From positions 372,001-436,000 of the forward strand of contig NZ_LNAL01000008.1 of assembly GCF_001483135.1 (NCBI RefSeq): 64,000 nt of DNA, written 5' to 3'. Positions within the stretch are counted from its first letter, which is position 1. Every line of letters starts with the position of its first letter. The notes beneath the pieces are model-generated. The model was not told where the DNA came from. It made no database searches and saw only the letters and a program-made list of their open reading frames with translations. Of this stretch, positions 44,035 to 52,261 are shown piece by piece. A program made the position numbers and the translations under genes. The DNA comes from Solirubrum puertoriconensis (lineage in GTDB: Bacteria; Bacteroidota; Bacteroidia; Cytophagales; Hymenobacteraceae).

Positions 44035-44721
44035 CTAAAAGGCCCAGCCCACGTTCAGGCCCGACGACACTTTCAATGGCGTTTCCCGTTCGCGCGTGCC
44101 GGTGTAGTTGTCGTTCTGGTCGTAGGTTTTCTCGGTTTTGTCGCGGTAGCCGAGGCCGGTAAACAGCTCTACCGCCAAGTGGCGGCCCAGCACGGCCTGG
44201 TAGCCAAACAGCACGTTGTAGTTGCGGTTGACGGTGCGGCTGCCCACTTTGTAGGCAAAATCGGGCGCCTCAAAGGTGTAGTGGGCTTTGGTGTAGGAGA
44301 AGTGCGGCGACACGTAGAAGCCCTCCGGCGCTTGCCGCCGCTGCCCTAGGTAGTACTTGTACTGCAGCTGGTAGCGGTGGCCCGTTGTGCGGGTTTTCAC
44401 ATCCGTCCACACAACGCGTGCGTGCCCAGCGGCGGCAAATGCCGTCATGATGGTGGCGCTCAGGGCTGCCTCGCCGATGAACGTGAACGGGTAGTTGGTG
44501 CCTAGGTAAGAGTAGCTGCCCATTAGGCTGCCGTGCTGGCTTATCACCCGCTCGTAGCCCAAGCGGGTTTCCACCGAAAACGGCTCCTGCCCGTGTATCC
44601 AACCCAGCGGAGCAATTTTGATAATGTTGCGCGGCGCGTCTTGCGCGTGCAGGGCTGCCGTGGGCATCAGTAAGCTAACGATACTTAAACCGGCCGTAGC
44701 CGCAAGAGTAGAAAGGCGCAT
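44035..44721 (-). CDS. Outer-membrane protein, DUF3575-like barrel
   Basis: 228 residues from the ATG at 44721 (an ATG two codons upstream is possible). Signal peptide ends ALHAQ. The start of the mature part, NIIKIAPLGWIHGQEPFSVETRLGYER, resembles DUF3575 and related Bacteroidota barrels. Strands continue to LKVSSGLNVGWAF, whose terminal phenylalanine fits outer-membrane insertion. The role is unknown. Convergent with the efflux operon. Confidence 0.75.
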   Translation of the reverse strand: MRLSTLAATAGLSIVSLLMPTAALHAQDAPRNIIKIAPLGWIHGQEPFSVETRLGYERVISQHGSLMGSYSYLGTNYPFTFIGEAALSATIMTAFAAAGHARVVWTDVKTRTTGHRYQLQYKYYLGQRRQAPEGFYVSPHFSYTKAHYTFEAPDFAYKVGSRTVNRNYNVLFGYQAVLGRHLAVELFTGLGYRDKTEKTYDQNDNYTGTRERETPLKVSSGLNVGWAF

Positions 44722-44840
44722 AAGCATAATTAAGGCGTTGGCCTAAAGATAGCTCGACGGTAAGGCAATTCGCTACCACATAAACATGTAGCCCGAAGCC
44801 GCCTAGGTGCCAAGGAGCCGCGCTCCACCTAGGCAAGCAA

Positions 44841-44870
44841 AAAGGGCCGCTGCACGTGCAGCGGCCCTTT
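44841..44870. terminator. Perfect palindromic terminator
   Basis: Fifteen-base arms AAAGGGCCGCTGCAC and its complement with no spacer, with A- and T-rich flanks. It ends the leftward lipoprotein gene at 44891. Confidence 0.8.
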
Positions 44871-44890
44871 TGTTGATGAGGCTTGTAAAC

Positions 44891-45931
44891 CTATTGATAC
44901 TGAATGTACAAGGGCTTGGGGTCCAGCTCGGCCAGTACCTCCTTGGGCGTCATCATGTGGTGGGGCGCCGGGCGTGGGTCGTACTCGTAGAACAGCTTAA
45001 AGCCGGTGTACTGCACGGGCTCCTTCACGATGTAGTCGCGGTACGAGTCCTTCTTCAGGACGGGGTTGCCCCAGCCGTCCATGTGCATTACCACCTGCAC
45101 GCGCGGATCGAGCTTGATGTTTTTGTAGTTGGTAATCATGCCCTGCGTAAACCGGTGCACGGTAAGCACCTTCGGGGGCAGCTTGTTTTCCGAAACGATG
45201 CGCGCCAGGAAGTTAATGGCAAAGTTTACGTCCTTGGCGTCGTAAGTACCGATTTTGCGGTTGGGCTTAACCTTCTTGGTTTTGAGAGCAAACTCCGGGT
45301 CGATGCCCAGGTGAATGTCCGGCGACTTCAGGTACTGCTCCAGCTTCGGCAACTCGGTTTCCAAGTCGCTCCAGCCCACCTGCACGTCCAGGAACAGAAT
45401 GCAGTTGTTTTCGCGCGCCCACTTGATAACCTCCTCGATGGTGGCCTTGGAGTTCATGAGGCGGTACTTGCCATCGGCGCCGGGGCTGCCCTGGGCCGTG
45501 ATGGTTACGTTGTGCAAGGCCGGCTGAACCGGTATCGAAGGGTCAGCTTCCTGCCACTCCTTCTGCACGCGGCGGAACTTGGCCAGCATCTGCTCTTTGG
45601 GTTCGCGGCCCAAAATGCCCATGCCCTTCGCCCGGATGTTGCCGTAGAACGCAATAATGCGCTTACCTGGCAAAATAGCGCCCGGCAACTGCCCACTGGC
45701 TTTCACGATGGAATCGGCCTTGAGCGAATCGCGGCGCATGGCCTCGAGCTTCAGCTTCACCGTGTCGACAACTGCCGGTTTGGCTGCAGCAGCCTCGGTG
45801 GCCTCCGTGGTAGCGGCATTGCCCTCGGCATCGGTGCGGGTGCCGCAGCCGGGAAGCAGGGTGGTGAGAAACAGGCCAAGTGCCGGAAGCACAACGGCCT
45901 TTAAGCGGGAAGCGTAAGCGAAATCAGTCAC
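44891..45931 (-). CDS. Conserved lipoprotein, probable TIM-barrel family
   Basis: 346 residues. The signal peptide ends in a lipobox (LLPGC-GTRT), followed by an Ala/Thr/Glu linker. The domain from about 90 has the pattern RIIAFYGNIRAKGMGILGREP, VQPALHNVTI, ILFLDVQVGWSDLETELPKLEQYLK, DIHLGIDPEFAL and PPKVLTVHRFTQGMITN. Then come VQVVMHMDGWGNP and GFKLFYEYD. The regular strand-helix alternation with acidic and histidine residues at strand ends fits a TIM barrel of glycoside-hydrolase type. From memory, a family with the same motifs occurs in Actinobacteria and Firmicutes without assigned function. No substrate can be proposed. Confidence 0.7.
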   Translation of the reverse strand: MTDFAYASRLKAVVLPALGLFLTTLLPGCGTRTDAEGNAATTEATEAAAAKPAVVDTVKLKLEAMRRDSLKADSIVKASGQLPGAILPGKRIIAFYGNIRAKGMGILGREPKEQMLAKFRRVQKEWQEADPSIPVQPALHNVTITAQGSPGADGKYRLMNSKATIEEVIKWARENNCILFLDVQVGWSDLETELPKLEQYLKSPDIHLGIDPEFALKTKKVKPNRKIGTYDAKDVNFAINFLARIVSENKLPPKVLTVHRFTQGMITNYKNIKLDPRVQVVMHMDGWGNPVLKKDSYRDYIVKEPVQYTGFKLFYEYDPRPAPHHMMTPKEVLAELDPKPLYIQYQ

Positions 45932-46036
45932 TAGTAAGCGGTTGATGGGCAGAAGACTGTCTCAAAGTTAGGGCCTTTTTCAGGAACCCTTCTTCAGAAT
46001 GCACCGCGGCGCAATTAAATCGTCATTAAAAAAACA

Positions 46037-46060
46037 GTCTGCCACGATTACGGGGCAGAC
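46037..46060 (-). terminator. Terminator of the blaI-blaR1 operon
   Basis: Arms GTCTGCC and GGCAGAC flank a ten-base loop; a run of seven A on the left becomes a U-run leftward. Confidence 0.7.
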
Positions 46061-46078
46061 CGGTTTAACTCGCATAGC

Positions 46079-47404
46079 TTATAGTGCAAACGAAATAGGA
46101 ATGGTGTAAGCAACCCGCACCGGCTTGCCATTAAGTAAGCCCGGCTCCCAGCGGCCAGGCAACTGCTGCACCGCGCGCAACGCGGCCTGGTTCATGGCGT
46201 CGGCTAGGGGTTGCTGGGCCTTGTTGGCTGCTTCGATGCCTTTCTGCACCTCGGCACCGCTTATCTGCCCATCGGGCTCCACCACAAAGTTCACGAACAC
46301 CTTGCCCGTAAGCTTTGCCGCGGCCGCTTCGGCGGGGTACTTCACAGTAGTGCCTAGGTCATTCATCAGGTGCGACATGCCGCCTTGGTATTCCGGCATC
46401 TTGTCGACTAGGCTGTGTACCTCACCGGAGCCCCTGTACATCGGCGGAACGGGTGGCGCTGGCGGGGCTGCTGGTGCCTCGGGAGCGGGCGGTGGCGGAG
46501 GTGGGGGCGGCGGTGTGCCGAGCGAGTGCATCTTCTCGCAGGCCACTAGCATGAGCAAGGTGGCTGCCACCGGCAGTACGGCCCATTTGCGCCAAGCCGC
46601 GGTACGTGGGAGGTGGTGTAGCATACGAATGCGGTTTAGGGTGTTGGAAGTGGCGAAGGTGTGGGCAAGTGCAGGGGCCGATTGCCAGGCAGCGGTAGCC
46701 TGTTGGGCCAGCAAACGGGCGTAGCTGCTTGGTCCTTTAGCGCCTAGCTTACCTAGGGCAGCGGCATCGGCGAGGTATTCGTGGGTAAGCTCCAGGGCGC
46801 GCGGGTAGAGGTACATAAGTGGGTTGAACCACAAGGCCGCGCGGCAGAGCTCAAGCCACAGGCGGTCGGCGCTATGGCCCTGGCGCACGTGGGCTAGTTC
46901 GTGCATCAGCACCTGCTCGGCCTCGGCGGCCGAAAGCGGGGCGGTGTCATCCCAATACACGGTGCGGCCAAAGGAGCTTACTGGTAGGTGGCCACCCGTG
47001 AGGCGCAGCGTGTAGCCGTGCTGGGCCACGGCGGGTAGGCGGCGCGTAAGAAGCCAAAGCTTACCCAGGCGCAAGCCAACTAGTAGCAGGCTTAGTGCCA
47101 CGCCGCTTGCATAAAGCCGCAACAGCCAATTGGTTGTGCTGGAGGCGGTTTCGGGAGAGGCTCCTACGTGCAGCACCGGTAGTACTACCGTAGGCATACC
47201 TACCTGGCGCACGGCCATGGTTACGGGCCACCATTGCTCCCAGGGCAACAGCGGGGCTACAGCAGCGAGCAAGGGCGTAAGCAGCAGGTAAGCGCGGTTG
47301 TAGCCGAAGCACGACTCGCGCCGAAGCACCGCCCAGTACAGCAACCAGCAAGCACCTAGGCACAGGGTGCTTTGCCACATCCAGTTAAACAGGCTTGGCA
47401 TCAT
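46079..47404 (-). CDS. BlaR1/MecR1-like M56 metalloprotease with C-terminal TonB domain
   Basis: 441 residues from ATG at 47404 (47401 also possible). Four spans lie at the N-terminus (including LGACWLLYWAVL and NRAYLLLTPLLAAVAPLL). The M56 zinc motif HELAHV (HExxH) lies before WFNPLMYLYPRALELTHEYLAD. A last span (VLPVAATLLMLVA) leads to a Pro/Ala-rich periplasmic linker with nine consecutive Pro. A TonB C-terminal domain ends the protein (YPAEAAAAKLTGKVFVNFVVEPDG). Fusions of M56 and TonB are common in Bacteroidota. It overlaps blaI by about 20 bases. In staphylococci BlaR1 cleaves BlaI after sensing a beta-lactam; the signal here is unknown. Confidence 0.9.
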   Translation of the reverse strand: MMPSLFNWMWQSTLCLGACWLLYWAVLRRESCFGYNRAYLLLTPLLAAVAPLLPWEQWWPVTMAVRQVGMPTVVLPVLHVGASPETASSTTNWLLRLYASGVALSLLLVGLRLGKLWLLTRRLPAVAQHGYTLRLTGGHLPVSSFGRTVYWDDTAPLSAAEAEQVLMHELAHVRQGHSADRLWLELCRAALWFNPLMYLYPRALELTHEYLADAAALGKLGAKGPSSYARLLAQQATAAWQSAPALAHTFATSNTLNRIRMLHHLPRTAAWRKWAVLPVAATLLMLVACEKMHSLGTPPPPPPPPPAPEAPAAPPAPPVPPMYRGSGEVHSLVDKMPEYQGGMSHLMNDLGTTVKYPAEAAAAKLTGKVFVNFVVEPDGQISGAEVQKGIEAANKAQQPLADAMNQAALRAVQQLPGRWEPGLLNGKPVRVAYTIPISFAL

Positions 47405-47801
47405 CGTCGAGATGGGGGGGGGGGTTGAGGTCTTGTTGAGCGTGGCGCAGCAGCTCATCAAGTTGCTGCGCGGTCAGGTTTTCTTCCTTGGCGAAAAAAG
47501 AAACCAAGCGGCCGAAGGAATTGCCGAAGTACCCGCCCAGCAGCTTGCGCAGCGAGTGGCGGCGGTAGTCGTCTTGCGCTACCAAGGCGTGGTAGCGGTA
47601 GGTGCGGCCGAAAGCTTCGTGGCCTACATAGCCTTTCTGCTCCAGAATGCGGATGATGGTGGACACCGTGTTGTAAGCAGGTTGTGGAGCGGGCATTTCA
47701 GCCAGCACTTCTTTCACAAAGGCCGGCCCTAGGCGCCAGAGCACCTGCATCACCTGCTCTTCGGCACGGGTTAGTTCGGGTAGTTTTTCCATGAGCGACA
47801 T
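47385..47801 (-). CDS. blaI: BlaI/MecI-family repressor
   Basis: 138 residues from ATG at 47801 (47792 also possible, giving MEKLPELTRAEEQVM). Winged-helix DNA-binding features: LTRAEEQVMQVLWRLGPAFVKEVL, YNTVSTIIRILEQKGYVGHEAFGRTYRY. The C-terminal part (LLGGYFGNSFGRLVSFFAKEE) dimerises and is where BlaR1-type proteases cleave in homologues. Its last codons cross an 11-base C tract (47414-47424 as G on the plus strand). The next gene is blaR1, overlapping. Paired AACTAA-N4-TTAGTT dyads just upstream are the likely operators. Confidence 0.92.
   Translation of the reverse strand: MSLMEKLPELTRAEEQVMQVLWRLGPAFVKEVLAEMPAPQPAYNTVSTIIRILEQKGYVGHEAFGRTYRYHALVAQDDYRRHSLRKLLGGYFGNSFGRLVSFFAKEENLTAQQLDELLRHAQQDLNPPPHLDDDAKPV
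47414..47424. repeat. Eleven-base homopolymer (G on plus, C on the coding strand) near the blaI 3' end
   Basis: An unbroken run of 11 G on the plus strand encodes the Pro-Pro-Pro of LNPPPH in BlaI. The blaR1 frame is open across it and upstream, so loss of one base would join BlaI in frame to BlaR1. Confidence 0.9.
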
Positions 47802-47818
47802 CAATAGGCTAAACGTAT

Positions 47819-47854
47819 AACTAATTATTTAGTTATGCAACTAACGGTTTAGTT
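47819..47854. promoter_or_regulatory. Tandem BlaI-type operators
   Basis: Two dyads of identical half-sites, AACTAA-TTAT-TTAGTT at 47819-47834 and AACTAA-CGGT-TTAGTT at 47839-47854. Centres are 20 bp apart, about two helical turns. They lie 18-53 bp upstream of the blaI start, where a repressor would block its own operon. Confidence 0.7.
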
Positions 47855-47995
47855 AAAATCGACTGATGCGCGTTACGAAAAGCTTGGGCAACAACCAAGC
47901 TCGTGTGCCCACCCACATTGTAGGCTTTTTGGCACCTCATGAAATCTTTTGTCTGCTGAGGTGTTGAGGAAAGACCAATCAGAAGCTACTCCTCT

Positions 47996-49225
47996 GTGAT
48001 ACACAACAAGCTTTTTCACCGGTTCGCGCGCTACACATGGCTGCTTTCCACGGCTTTGCTGCTTGCGCCTACTCCGGGCTGTCAGAAAGAATCGGCCGCG
48101 AAACCAGCGCCGCCCGCCACCCCGCAAGCGCCGGAGCCCACCGGCGGCCGGCTCATCAGCAGCACGCTCATTGGCGAGTACGACCAACGCACGCTGGCCG
48201 GGCGCGTGGCCTCGGTGCCGCTGGTAGGTGCCCTGGCCCAACACCCTATTAAGGTGTACAAACTCACTTACAGCACCCGCAACACCGATGGGCAGGACAT
48301 TACCGCCTCGGGTGCGCTGTTGGTGCCGGTTACTACCAAGGCTATGCCGTTGCTGAGCTATCAGCACGGCACCATCTCGCCTTCATCCGAAGGCATGGCG
48401 CCTTCCTACTACAGCTCCAGCAGCGAGGTATGGTCGGCGGTGTCGGTGCTGGCTTCTACGGGCTACATCGTATCGGCTCCCGATTACATCGGCTACGGCG
48501 CCTCCAAGGCCCTGCCACACCCCTACGAGCACGCGCCGTCGTTGGCTTCGGCTTCGCTGGATATGCTGCGGGCCGCGCGCGAGTTCTGCCAAAAGCAGCA
48601 GGTGCAGCTTAATAAGAAGAATTTTCTGCTGGGTTACTCCGAAGGCGGCTTTGCTACCATGGCCCTGCACAAAATGATTGAAGAGCAGGCCAGCAACGAG
48701 TTTACCGTTACGGCCAGTGCGCCGGGCGCCGGAGCCTACCACAAAACGGCCTTTGCCAAGTATATCCTCAACTCGCAGGAGCCGCTTAATTTCCTGAACT
48801 CGTACGTGTGGGTGCTGAATACCTACAACCGCGTGTACGACATTAAGCGGCCGCTCACGCATTACTATAACCAGCCCTACGCCACGCAGCTGCAGGGCAA
48901 CCCTTTCAGCTCGGTGCCGAAGCAGGTGCAAGAGCTCTTTACGGAGTCGTTCCGCACGAGCGTGCTTGCCAACAACGACGCGCCGATGAGCACCGCCTTC
49001 CGCAACAACGACGTGTACGACTGGAAGCCCAAAGCGCCGCTGGCCCTGTTCCACGGCACCGCCGACGACTACGTGCCCTTCTTCAACTCGCAGGATGCCT
49101 ACAACGCCATGCGCGCCAAGGGAGCCACGCAGGTGCAGCTGCGTCCCATTCAGGGCGGCAACCACTTTAGCGCGGCCGGGGTTTACACGCTCGAGGCTTT
49201 CGGCTTCATCTCGCAGTATTACTAA
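47996..49225 (+). CDS. Lipoprotein alpha/beta-hydrolase (lipase/esterase-like)
   Basis: 409 residues starting at GTG. The signal peptide ends in a lipobox (PTPGC-QKES), then a Pro/Ala linker. Alpha/beta-hydrolase features: PLLSYQHGTISPS (oxyanion region), a nucleophile elbow GYSEGG with Ser, the acid at HGTADDYVP, and the histidine in GGNHFSA. The pattern resembles secretory lipases and related esterases. The substrate is unknown. The start could alternatively be set lower, but only this one keeps the signal peptide. Convergent with the small membrane protein gene; the 30-bp inverted repeat lies between. Confidence 0.85.
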   Translation: MIHNKLFHRFARYTWLLSTALLLAPTPGCQKESAAKPAPPATPQAPEPTGGRLISSTLIGEYDQRTLAGRVASVPLVGALAQHPIKVYKLTYSTRNTDGQDITASGALLVPVTTKAMPLLSYQHGTISPSSEGMAPSYYSSSSEVWSAVSVLASTGYIVSAPDYIGYGASKALPHPYEHAPSLASASLDMLRAAREFCQKQQVQLNKKNFLLGYSEGGFATMALHKMIEEQASNEFTVTASAPGAGAYHKTAFAKYILNSQEPLNFLNSYVWVLNTYNRVYDIKRPLTHYYNQPYATQLQGNPFSSVPKQVQELFTESFRTSVLANNDAPMSTAFRNNDVYDWKPKAPLALFHGTADDYVPFFNSQDAYNAMRAKGATQVQLRPIQGGNHFSAAGVYTLEAFGFISQYY

Positions 49226-49250
49226 GAGTAGCCGCTGAGGCATTACTTGT

Positions 49251-49335
49251 TGTCATTCCGAGCGAAAGCGAGGAATCTGGGTTGCTCCGTACGCGGCGCA
49301 AAACTCCAGATTCCTCGCTTTCGCTCGGAATGACA
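49251..49335. repeat. REP-like element: perfect 30-bp inverted repeat
   Basis: TGTCATTCCGAGCGAAAGCG and the next ten bases (49251-49280) recur as an exact reverse complement at 49306-49335, separated by 25 bp. It fills the space between two convergent genes almost completely. The motif TCATTCCGAGCG...GAGGAATCT is, from memory, a recurrent intergenic repeat in Hymenobacter-type genomes, so this is probably one copy of a dispersed REP family. It would also act as a bidirectional transcript-end hairpin. Confidence 0.8.
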
Positions 49336-49337
49336 GT

Positions 49338-49703
49338 TTAGGCCGAAACGGTATCGGCAGAAGTTGGACTAATAGCCTCCCGCAGCCAGCAGCCCGTCAG
49401 CGCGGCCAAGGCGCCCACCAACCCCGCAATTACCGCCGCTACCAGCACCACCGCCCAACCTTGCCCACCCAGGGGCAACAGTTCGGCTACGCGGTTGGCC
49501 AGGTGGCCGCCGTTGCGCACGTACAAATAGCTGGCCGGCAGCAGCCAACCTAATGCCGCGCCGCCGAAGCCAGCCAGGAAGGCCTGCCCACCGCGGCGGG
49601 CGAGCAAGGTACCTAGGAGCAGGGCCACTGCGGCCAGCGCCCACCAAGGCAAGAGTAGTTGGGGTACGGCCGCCAGCACCAGTATTGCTAAAAAGAGTTT
49701 CAT
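49338..49703 (-). CDS. Small integral membrane protein
   Basis: 121 residues with four predicted spans: LFLAILVLAAVPQLLL, WALAAVALLLGTLL, FLAGFGGAALGWLLPASYLYV and GWAVVLVAAVIAGLVGALAALTGCWL. Short basic loops follow the first pairs. No conserved motif was recognised. It lies just after the penicillin acylase-like gene in the same direction (19 bp apart), so the two may be co-transcribed. Function unknown. Confidence 0.75.
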   Translation of the reverse strand: MKLFLAILVLAAVPQLLLPWWALAAVALLLGTLLARRGGQAFLAGFGGAALGWLLPASYLYVRNGGHLANRVAELLPLGGQGWAVVLVAAVIAGLVGALAALTGCWLREAISPTSADTVSA

Positions 49704-49722
49704 ACTAGAAAAGGCTAGGTGG

Positions 49723-52164
49723 TTAGCGGCTTTGCAGCGTCCAGGCAGCTTGCACGCGCGGGTGCTTTTGCGTGGGCGAGGTCAGGTAAATCAGCTCGTT
49801 GAGCTGGCCCGTGCGCCAGGTTTCGATCAGGTTGTCGTAGTAGCGGGAGCCGGGGTTGCCGCTTTGCCCACCGGGGAATACGCCATAAGCTTTCGGCTCG
49901 GGACCTAGGGCCACTACCATGCGCCACGAAGGGCCGTTGCGCTCGGTGGTGGCATTCACGATGGCCGCACCGCCGCCGCAGTCCAAATCCATGCGGCCGA
50001 AGCCGGGCAGGCGGGCCAGGTGCAAAATGTCGGTGCTCTTGTGGTTGGCCCAGCGCCACTTAGGCCCTAGGTCGCCGTATTTGCGGGTAAGCGAATCGGT
50101 AGCAAACCGAAACGACTGCAGGGCCAGCTGCGGCAGGGTTTCGCGCTGTGGCGTGCGGCGGTCGTCGATCCAGCGCGAGGTGTCTTCGCGCAAGATGAGG
50201 TTGGCCGTCCGGTCGCGGGGTGGGTAGCGCATTTCCAGGCCGGTAGCCTCCGGACCGAAGTCGTCTTCCCAGATGTTATCTACCAGCTCGGCGTACCACA
50301 TATCGAAGATGCTTGGGGCAATGGCTTGGGCATCGTGCATGTAATTCCAGCGGCGCAGCTCGTCGTAGGCGCGGCGCTGGGCGGGCGTAAGCTGCTCGGG
50401 CTGCACCAAAGCCAGCATACGCGGCAGCATCAGCTGGGCGTGCAGGTTCAGGTTATCGTTCTGTAGCACGCGCAGCGAGTCGGGCGTGGCTTTGCTCATG
50501 CGCGCCAGCCGCTCGTTGATGCGGTGGCCGCGCTCGTAGCTGGCAAAGCTCCAGCCTAGGTAGTAGGGGTAATCGGGACCGGCCGGAAACTGGTTGGCCG
50601 ACGACACAAAGCCGCGCGCCGGGTTTTTTACGTGCGGATTCTGCTGCTGCGGAATCCAGCCCTGCCAGTCGTGCTGCGGGTTGGAGCCATCGAGCACAAA
50701 CTTGCCCTGGTTTTTCCACTTCAGCGGAAACTTGCCGTTGGGCCAAATGGCCACGTCGTTTTGCTTGCTGGCGAAGATGAAGTTTTGGGCCGGTGAGGCG
50801 TAGGTACCCAGGGCCGCGGCGTAATCCTGATAGTTGCGGGCGCGGTTGAGGTTGTAGAAGGTGAGCACCTCGTTGCCGCCTTCGTGGGCCGTCCAGCGCA
50901 GGGCGTGCCGAATGGGTGTTTGCTCGTTGAATACTTTCTCGGCGCGGTCGTAGGTGATGGGGCCGTGGTGGGTGTAAAGCACCGTATCGAGGCGCTCGGG
51001 CAGGCCGCGCACTTTAATGCGCTCCACCACCTGCCGGATGGGCTTCCACTGCCCGTCGTGCCAGTACTCGCGCTTGGTGTTGTCTCGGAACTTCAGCTGA
51101 TACCAATCGAGCACGTCGGCGCCTACGTTCGTCACGCCCCAGGCCACCTCCTGGTTAAAGCCGATGATGATAGTAGGCGCGCCCGGAATGGTAACGCCGT
51201 ACACGTTTACGCCCGGCGCCACGAGCTGCACCTGGTACCAAATGCTGGGCAGGTTGAGCTGCAGGTGCGGGTCGTTGGCCAGAATGGGCAAGCCCGAGGC
51301 CGAGCGCGCGCCGCTCACGGCAAAGTTGTTCGAGCCTAGGTCGGCGTCGGGCTCCCGGGCGGGCACCTTATCCGAGGCCGAGGCGGCAAATACCTCGGGT
51401 ACCGGCGGCGTTTTCACGGGCGTGTAGTCGAGCGGGGTGCCAACGGGCACAATCGGGTCTTCGCGCGTGGGGTAGTCGGGGAACAAGTCGCGCACCACCT
51501 CGGGGCCGTACTTGTGCAGGGCGTTCGAGAGGCGCAAATCGTCGGAGCGGCCGCTCAGGTCCCAGGCCATCAGCTTCAGCAGCAGGGCGCACTTGAGCGG
51601 CGTCCAGGCTTCGGGGGCGTAGTTCAGCAGCTTGTACTCGAGCGGATAATCGCGCGGCGAGAGGCTGCCGATGTAGGCATTCACGCCGGCCGTGTACGAC
51701 TCCAGCACCGTGCGGGTAGTGGGGTTGGCCATCATCACCTGCAGCGACTTTTCGGCTCCGTACGGCAAGCCCATGCGGCGCTGAAACCGGTCGTACTCCA
51801 GGGCCCTAGGTCCGACGACCTCCGAGATGCGCCCGGCAGCCACGTGCGTCTGAAACTCCATTTGCCAGAGCCGGTCGCGGGCCGTAAAGTAGCCCTGCGC
51901 GAAGTACAGGTCGTGGTCGTTCTGGGCAAAAATGTGCGGCACCCGCTGGTCGTCGAAGCGCACCGTTACGGGCTGCTGCAGGCCGGGCAACTTCAGGGTT
52001 TGCTCGGCGGCAAAGTCGCTGGGGCCTTCGGCGTTGCGCCAAAAACCCTCGTACGGGCTCAGAAACTTGCCAAAAGCCGGCACCTCGCCGTGGTTGGTGT
52101 TCAGGGCCCACACCAGGGTACCCGTAGTCAGAAGAGCCAAACCGGCCCGGATGTAACGCAGCAT
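49723..52164 (-). CDS. Penicillin acylase-family N-terminal nucleophile hydrolase
   Basis: 813 residues from the ATG at 52164; an upstream TTG exists but is less likely. N-terminal signal anchor (IRAGLALLTTGTLVWAL). Family features: VRFDDQRVPHIFAQNDHDLYFAQGYFTARDRLWQMEF and the autoprocessing nucleophile Ser in LGSNNFAVSG (about 278). PTIIIGFNQEVAWGVTNVGAD lies further on, with Asn-rich motifs such as FVSSANQFP. The precursor would be cleaved before this Ser to give alpha and beta chains in the periplasm. Known members hydrolyse penicillin, acyl-homoserine lactones or other amides; the substrate here cannot be told. Confidence 0.93.
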   Translation of the reverse strand: MLRYIRAGLALLTTGTLVWALNTNHGEVPAFGKFLSPYEGFWRNAEGPSDFAAEQTLKLPGLQQPVTVRFDDQRVPHIFAQNDHDLYFAQGYFTARDRLWQMEFQTHVAAGRISEVVGPRALEYDRFQRRMGLPYGAEKSLQVMMANPTTRTVLESYTAGVNAYIGSLSPRDYPLEYKLLNYAPEAWTPLKCALLLKLMAWDLSGRSDDLRLSNALHKYGPEVVRDLFPDYPTREDPIVPVGTPLDYTPVKTPPVPEVFAASASDKVPAREPDADLGSNNFAVSGARSASGLPILANDPHLQLNLPSIWYQVQLVAPGVNVYGVTIPGAPTIIIGFNQEVAWGVTNVGADVLDWYQLKFRDNTKREYWHDGQWKPIRQVVERIKVRGLPERLDTVLYTHHGPITYDRAEKVFNEQTPIRHALRWTAHEGGNEVLTFYNLNRARNYQDYAAALGTYASPAQNFIFASKQNDVAIWPNGKFPLKWKNQGKFVLDGSNPQHDWQGWIPQQQNPHVKNPARGFVSSANQFPAGPDYPYYLGWSFASYERGHRINERLARMSKATPDSLRVLQNDNLNLHAQLMLPRMLALVQPEQLTPAQRRAYDELRRWNYMHDAQAIAPSIFDMWYAELVDNIWEDDFGPEATGLEMRYPPRDRTANLILREDTSRWIDDRRTPQRETLPQLALQSFRFATDSLTRKYGDLGPKWRWANHKSTDILHLARLPGFGRMDLDCGGGAAIVNATTERNGPSWRMVVALGPEPKAYGVFPGGQSGNPGSRYYDNLIETWRTGQLNELIYLTSPTQKHPRVQAAWTLQSR

Positions 52165-52261
52165 AGGAGCAACAGCTAGCAATAGCTGCCCTCAACATCC
52201 GATAAAAAAACGCGCCGCGCAAACCTAGGCGGTTGGCGCGGCGCGCGAGCAAGCCAATGAG

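Noticed and set aside
44807-45904. 365-codon rightward open frame opposite the TIM-barrel lipoprotein
   Set aside because: Antisense shadow; the leftward frame has a signal peptide, lipobox and conserved motifs.
46441-46520. Proline-rich repeat in BlaR1 as a second phase-variable site
   Set aside because: The CCx codons are varied and hold no homopolymer longer than a few bases, so slippage is less likely than at 47414-47424.
48383-49243. 286-codon leftward frame opposite the esterase
   Set aside because: Antisense shadow of a gene with signal peptide and catalytic triad.
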